Shown piece by piece: positions 58,480 through 64,000 of a stretch of 64,000 nt of DNA. Origin of the DNA: Pomphorhynchus laevis. Lineage: Eukaryota; Acanthocephala; Palaeacanthocephala; Echinorhynchida; Pomphorhynchidae. Numbering within the stretch: the stretch's first letter is position 1; each line of letters starts with the position of its first letter. Both the position numbers and the translations under genes were made by a program. The notes beneath the pieces were generated by a model. It was not told where the DNA came from, ran no database searches, and saw nothing but the letters and a program-made list of their open reading frames with translations. The DNA lies in the NCBI GenBank assembly GCA_012934845.2, contig WNNJ02000225.1, positions 62,001 to 126,000 on the forward strand. The letters are read 5' to 3'.

Positions 58480-60600
58480 GCCTGGTAAGGTTTTTGGTGT
58501 GTTCTTACGAACACTATTCTATCCGGAACAGTTCACCCTGCCATTCGTCTCATTTTCTTCGGTGCTCGATTGTTAGTCTTCCGAAAGAAGTGTGGAGGTG
58601 TTCGACCAATCGCCATTAGTTGTACGCTGTGCAGTCTGATCGCTAAACTAGTCAGTCATTGACATGCTCCGGGATGTTTTTCTTTCTCATCAGCTAGGAG
58701 TTAACATCACAAGGGGAGCCGAAGCTGCAGTTCACGCCTGGAGGTCCTTCTTAAAATCTTGTTTGCACAGGGATACGGCAATGGCGAAGCTGGATTTTTA
58801 TAATGCTTTTTATAGTGTCGATCGCGTCTTCATGTTGAGATGTGTCAATCAGAGTATACCAGGTTTATCGTCTTTCGTCAACGAATGCTACCTGGAACCA
58901 AGCAATCTGTACTTTGGCAAAAATGTAGTCGACTCATCAGTTGGCATACAGCAGGGCGATCCACTTGAACAAGCGTCGTTCGCGTTGGCAGTGGGCGACA
59001 CGGCGAAGTCCACAACAAGCTTTTTGTCCATTTGGTACCTCGACGAATGCACTCTCGGTGGCAACATTGATCATATTGTTGCCGACAACGATTTTATCAA
59101 TCACTTCGCGGCATTGGTTTGTCTCCGCCTAAATCCGGCAAGATCAGAAATCATATCTACAGACCCTAACGTGATTCAGAGGCTTTTCTTTCTGTTACCG
59201 GACGCCAGGGTAGTCGCTCCAAGCAGTGGTACTCTCTTGGCCCCGATTGGAGATGTAACCTCTGTTGATTATGCTTTGGAATAATCCATTCATAAGCTCC
59301 AACATTTCCGCTCTCCCCTGGTGAAGTTGTCCAGGCACGAAGCTATTTTCCTGCTACGAAACGCATTCAACATCCCACGATTAAATTATCTACTCCGATG
59401 CGCACCTGGCTTCCTAAGCAATGTATGCGGACAGTACCACGATGTGCTTCGCCAGACTTTGCAGGACATCCTCAACTTGCCTGCCTATCGACGATTCTGC
59501 ATGGCTCCAATCTTCTCTACCGGTTAAGATTATTGGATTGGACATCTCAAAATGCACAATCTCGTCCATTCCGGCTTTCAGTATCTCGGTTTCGGGATCC
59601 CTACAACTTGTATCTCAAATCCTGGGCGATGCCAGATTATAAGACTGTGATTTCGGGGCAAGTGAAGACTTCGCCGATGCAGCTTTTGAGTGGTTCACGT
59701 TTACCGGGTTAAAGTGTCCAGTGGTTAAAGAATATTAAGAAACATTGGACATATCCTATTTACTCTGTCAAACAAGCGGCTCTTATGAACTCAACGACCA
59801 TTACCAAGGCCCACGCCTGGCTGCTAGCAGTGTGTAGCGATACGCTGGTGATTTCCCGAACATCATCTCGTTAGCTCAATAGGCACTCGCCTGGATGACG
59901 TTAGCATCACAGTCGCCGTCGCAATCCGATTGGGAATCAGGTTTCGCGCTCCGTATCAATGCATCTGCGGAAAGGAAGTTGATAACGTGTGGACTCACGG
60001 CTGAACTGTTGCCGATCATAGTATGGCCATTCTCGTCATGTCGACGCTAACAATCTACTAAAGAAATCATTGAGGTCCGCGGGCTTTGCTTCGCGTCTAA
60101 AGCCTACAGGAGTCTGCAGGGTTGACGGCAGACGACCTGATGGTGGAACACTGATTCCCTGGTCATCAGGTAGACTGCTACTGTGGGACTTGACTTGTGT
60201 GGATACCAAAACACCCAGCAAGCTTAGCAGTTCTGTATATAGCGCGGCTAGTGTGACAAAGAACGCCGAAACTAAGAAAGTCCACAAATATGCTAACATT
60301 GACAGCAGCCAATATTTGTTCATACCGTGGCAGTTGAAAGCACAGGAGCGATCGGGCCAGTGCCTCTCACGTTCCTTCATGAACTCGGCACATGTTTAAT
60401 CCGTTCAACTTCCGAACCCAGAGCCTGTACTTTCCTGTTCCAACGGATCAGCGTAGCCGTTCAGCGGGGAAATGCAGCATGCAAGTGGAAAGCATGAGCG
60501 GAGGAGGGTCATCAATGCTGCTTCCGTGATGGGTAGTAGCGTGATATTTCCGTATCTACGTCGGCCCGACATGAAGTTATCAAGACAGCACGGCAAATAT
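58480..60600 (+). mobile_element. LINE with divergent reverse transcriptase (family K2), dead copy
   Basis: In several frames the plus strand shows HPAIRLIFFGARLLVFRKKC, GGVRPIAIS, then a 206-codon frame (58664-59284) with AKLDFYNAFYSVDRVFML (catalytic-Asp region), VGIQQGDPLEQASFALAVGD and IWYLDECTLGG. The usual YLDD is YLDE here, so one catalytic Asp is lost. Downstream follow LDDV-like, CICGKEVDNVWTHG, SAGFASRLKPTGVCRVDGRR and PDGGTLIPWSSGRLLLWDLT. This is the conserved C-terminal half of a LINE-type polyprotein common in invertebrates. The element is less AT-rich than its surroundings and has several stops and shifts. Confidence 0.65.
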
Positions 60601-61000
60601 TTTTTTTAATTATTTTTATTAAAAAATAAATAGTTTCTATTATATATAAAATTTTATTAATGTATTAAAATATTTATGCTGATAAAATATTAATTTTATT
60701 TTATGTAACATAAAATTTATTTAAAAAATACTCATATTAATAAAAAGATTTATACCATAATTTCTTAAAGTTAATTTCATAAAATATTTAAAAAATATTA
60801 GGATCAAGTTTATTATTTGCCCCAGCAACTACACAAGTTTATTATTTTCCCTCAACAACTACACAAGTTTATTATTTCCTCCCAACAATTATATAAGTTT
60901 ATCTCAAAATATATTTTTGAAATCATTATGGTATTAAAATTAAAAATAAAAAAAGGAAAATAACATAAAGATTAAAAATAAATGTTTAATAAATAAACTT
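60601..61000. repeat. AT-rich spacer with 3-unit tandem repeat
   Basis: At about 60820-60902 a 29-bp unit (CAACAACTACACAAGTTTAT plus TATTTTCCC) occurs three times with changes. It is otherwise featureless A/T sequence ahead of the L2-like copy. Confidence 0.5.
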
Positions 61001-64000
61001 GATATCTCTCAGTTGACTCAGACCGCTGTTATACATGGAACATCAACAAACGACAACATATCTTCCAATCTATCGTCGTCATCCGTTTGCTTACTAACTC
61101 CTTCGTCATCTATGAAACCCGTTCTTGAAACTTTTTTCACACACAGTCCTCCTTTTACTACGGATAAAACGTCCCATAATCTTCATCTTCCTAACAATGC
61201 AAACAGTAAAGGCCTTCATCTCGTACCTCATTTTTCCTATTCATCCCCACATCTAAATACATCTCATACTTCTTTCTTCTCTTCACGTACTCCTTACTCT
61301 ACCTCTACCGTATCACTTCTCAATAATTTACATCCTTCTGTCAAAATTATCTCCAGTAACATCTCCGTTCAACCTATTCAACAATCCACTTCTGTCACAC
61401 ATGCTCCAACCGTATCACCTATCAATAATTTACATCCTTCCGTCAAAATCATCTCTCGGATCAACCGATTAAACACTCCACTCCTGTCACACATGCTCCA
61501 AACTATCTTAAATGTTCACTAAGCACCCCTGTCATTCCCACGTTTATCTGCTCTACTGCCTCTACTGCTACCAGGTCTTTCCGTCCACCACTACGTAATC
61601 GTTTTCCTTCGCGCGATCGATGCATTATCATATCTAATTTAAAGGTTTCCGAATCTGCTTCTCCTCAATGTCGCCTCGATGATGATGTATCTGCTTTCAG
61701 GTCTATCCTAGCAACCATTCTTCCTGATAATAATCCATCCCTCTTCAATAATATCGCTCCTGTATCTTTGATCCGTTTAAACAAATCCACTAAATCCAAT
61801 CATCTCAGTCCTCCACTCCTAAAAATCGTTTTCCGACATAGTTCACATGCATCCTTGGTACTCTCTCAACGTTTTAAACTTCTTACCACTTCGTCTACTT
61901 GTCGTATCTTTCCTAACCGCTCCCCTTCTGATATTGCCCAGCTCAATTTAGCTCGCATTGAGAAACATCGACGTGAAACAAACGGCGAGTCATCCTTATC
62001 TATACGTCAAATCAATGGAAATTTTCACGTTGTACACACAAGGTCAAAAATTCGATGGCGTCCCATCTCTCCCCCTTGTCTTCTTCGCTAGTCGATCTCG
62101 CTCCTAAGCATACTTTTCGTCTTAGTCTATTCAACACTCGTTCCATTCTTCATAAAGCTGATATGCTTCTTGATATCTTCGATCAATTATCTATCGATAT
62201 TCTCTGCATTACCGAATCCTGGCATTGTGACTCCGACGATCTTGCTATTCGTCGTCTATGTCGCTCTGGTTGTTCTTTAGTTGAATCAGCTCGTCCAATT
62301 GCCTCTCATACATCTACTGATTTTAACCATGGCGGTATAGTTGCCATTGCTCGTCACCCAATGTCTTTACGTAAAATTAACGTTAACATCCGTTACACCT
62401 CGTTCGAATTACTCATATGCAGATTATCAACTACTTTCCCTCTGGAACTTGTGATTGTATACCGTCCAGGTTCAGTTGCCCCCTCACGTATCTTCTTTAA
62501 CGACCTTGCAGATCTTATGTATCACTGTTCCTTGTATTATACTCCTTCTTTTGTTCTCGGTGACTTTAACATTCGTCTTGATCGCCCGTCTGACTCTGAC
62601 TCTATCACTTTAACTAATCTTTTTTCTGATTTTAACTATAAATTACTTTCAACAAGCCCAACTCATATTCTCGGCGGTGCTCTCGACATAATTGCTGTTC
62701 CTAACTGCTTCAATGACTATACCTTCCTTGTCAATTACTGATCCCTGGTTTGTCCGATCATTTCCTTGTCACTCTTACTCTTACTCGTCCCCATCCTCCT
62801 TCTCCGCCTCCACCAATATCCACACCAAGTCGACCCTGGAAGCTTCTCGATATCCCTATTCTCTGCACAGCCTTACTCAATTCTTCACTCTTTTCACTTC
62901 CTCTTAACTATCTCTCTCCCGATGATCTCTGCATTCTGTTTGATTCTGAACTTATGTCTATTATCAATAAACTTCTGCCTAGTCGACTCCGACGTTCCTC
63001 AGCGCTTGCGCCATGCTCCCTGGTTCGATTCTGACTGTAGTCTTTCTAAGCGTCGACTCCGTCACTCTTTTCGTATGTATAATCGCTTTCTTAAACGTTC
63101 TCCCAACTCACTCCCTCCAAATCTCCGTGATTCCTACTTTTCTCTACGCCGTTCACATCTTATTCTTATACGTACTAAACGTACTATCTTTTGGCGAAAT
63201 CAACTCGAGTCATCTTCCAACTCTAAATCTCATTGGAAAATCTTAAACTCAATTCTTTCACGATCATCTACTTCTTGTAATATAAATCCTGATGAATTTT
63301 CTTCTTATCTACAAACTAAGCTATCTAATTTACTTTCCCTACTACCCGTAGCCCCCTTGTACCCACTCTTCTCTTTAAATACTTCCCTCCCAGAACTATT
63401 CCACCTTCTTCCCGTTTCGTCTGATGAAGTTTCTTCGGTTCTGCTGTCATTACCTAATAAAACCTCTCCTTCTGACCCAATTCCCACTCACTTGCTTAAA
63501 AATATCTGCTCCTCTATCTCACCCTTCCTAACCACATTGTTCAACTCGTCCATCCGTAGCCGTACATTTCCTTCCATCTGGAAATGCGCCACTGTTCGTC
63601 CTCTAATCAAAAAAGCAATCTCTCGACTCCTCACTACCATCTTCGTACCGTCCAATCTCACTTCTCCCAACCCGCTCTAAACTCCTTGAACGTCTCGTTC
63701 TTAAGCCAGCCAATACATATATCTTTTCCTTCAACTTATCTCCTCCCTTCCAAGCCGCTTTTCGCTCTAATTACTCTACCAAAATTGCGTCTAAAAGTTA
63801 ATAACGACTTCCTCACATCGCGCGATCATAAATTATGTAGTGTCATAGTTTCTCTTGATCTATCGTCTGCTTTTGACATCGTCGATCACTCGATTCTTCT
63901 ACATCGCCTTCGTCATGATTATGGCTTCTCTTTACCCATTGTATCATGGTTTTCTTCATATCTATCAAACCGTACATTTCGCGTCTGTTCTAATTCTTCT
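61000..64000 (+). mobile_element. L2-like LINE (copy B), running off the right edge
   Basis: The ORF1-like region (61013-62091) is Ser/Thr-rich, with a repeated segment NNLHPSVKIIS (two copies) and the conserved LNLARIEKHRRETNGE. ORF2 endonuclease (62055-62741) has LFNTRSILHKADM, ILCITESWH, GGIVAIARHP, VIVYRPG and VLGDFNIRLD. The linker (62766-63680) has RLRHAPWFDSDCSLSKRRL. RT begins after 63680 (PFQAAFRSNYSTK, FDIVDHSI in shifted frames). It is close to copy A in sequence but has more frameshifts and stops, so it is older or under no constraint. The 3' half lies outside the window. Confidence 0.82.

Noticed and set aside
59864-59945. tRNA-like A and B boxes (TTAGCTCAATAGG ... GCAATCC)
   Set aside because: The stretch is coding sequence of the LINE C-terminal region (VAVAIRLG and CICGKEVD follow); no cloverleaf forms.

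Overview
This window is AT-rich animal (metazoan) DNA. It holds three intron-bearing host genes, all on the minus strand, set in a dense field of retroelements. No bacterial features, rRNA or stand-alone tRNA genes were recognised. Very short introns (about 47-53 bp) sit beside kilobase introns filled with mobile elements. Together with divergent host proteins and abundant Penelope-like and CR1/L2-like elements, this would suit a flatworm or similar invertebrate. That placement is an inference and is weak.

Host genes: (1) 279-1617, internal exons of a Derlin (ER membrane, ERAD) gene whose remaining exons lie off the left edge or were not found. (2) 4602-16376, a complete 12-exon CDC73/parafibromin gene (PAF1 complex), about 512 codons by my splicing. 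(3) 45552-56841, ten exons of a puromycin-sensitive (M1 zinc) aminopeptidase, from mid N-domain to the stop codon; the first exon(s) were not found.

Layout: 1-17 kb holds Derlin and CDC73, with Penelope-like (PLE) pieces, a tRNA-derived SINE and a LINE fragment in introns. At 17.0-17.7 kb, upstream of CDC73, lies a 19-bp minisatellite carrying about 20 CRE/ATF-like TGACGTAA sites, plus two perfect CREs. From 18 to 45 kb is a mobile-element graveyard: LTR-element fossils, a foldback element, several L2-like copies, an open-frame CR1-like reverse transcriptase gene (26.5-28.5 kb), a nearly whole L2-like element (28.85-32.5 kb), copies of an I/jockey-like LINE with tRNA-like 3' tails, and PLE copies with reverse transcriptase and GIY-YIG endonuclease. 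From 45.5 to 57 kb is the aminopeptidase, with PLE repeats and a young 718-bp foldback element in its introns. From 58.5 to 64 kb are another LINE and a second L2-like copy that runs off the right edge.

The most interesting signals are RNA- and DNA-structural rather than protein-coding. They are a recurrent interleaved-helix module with hammerhead-like core words (GAAAC and CTGATGA) in a SINE and a foldback element, a comparable module in PLE termini, tRNA-like 3' ends on a LINE family, and the CRE-like satellite next to CDC73. Coordinates of exons and element ends were read by eye and may be off by a few bases.
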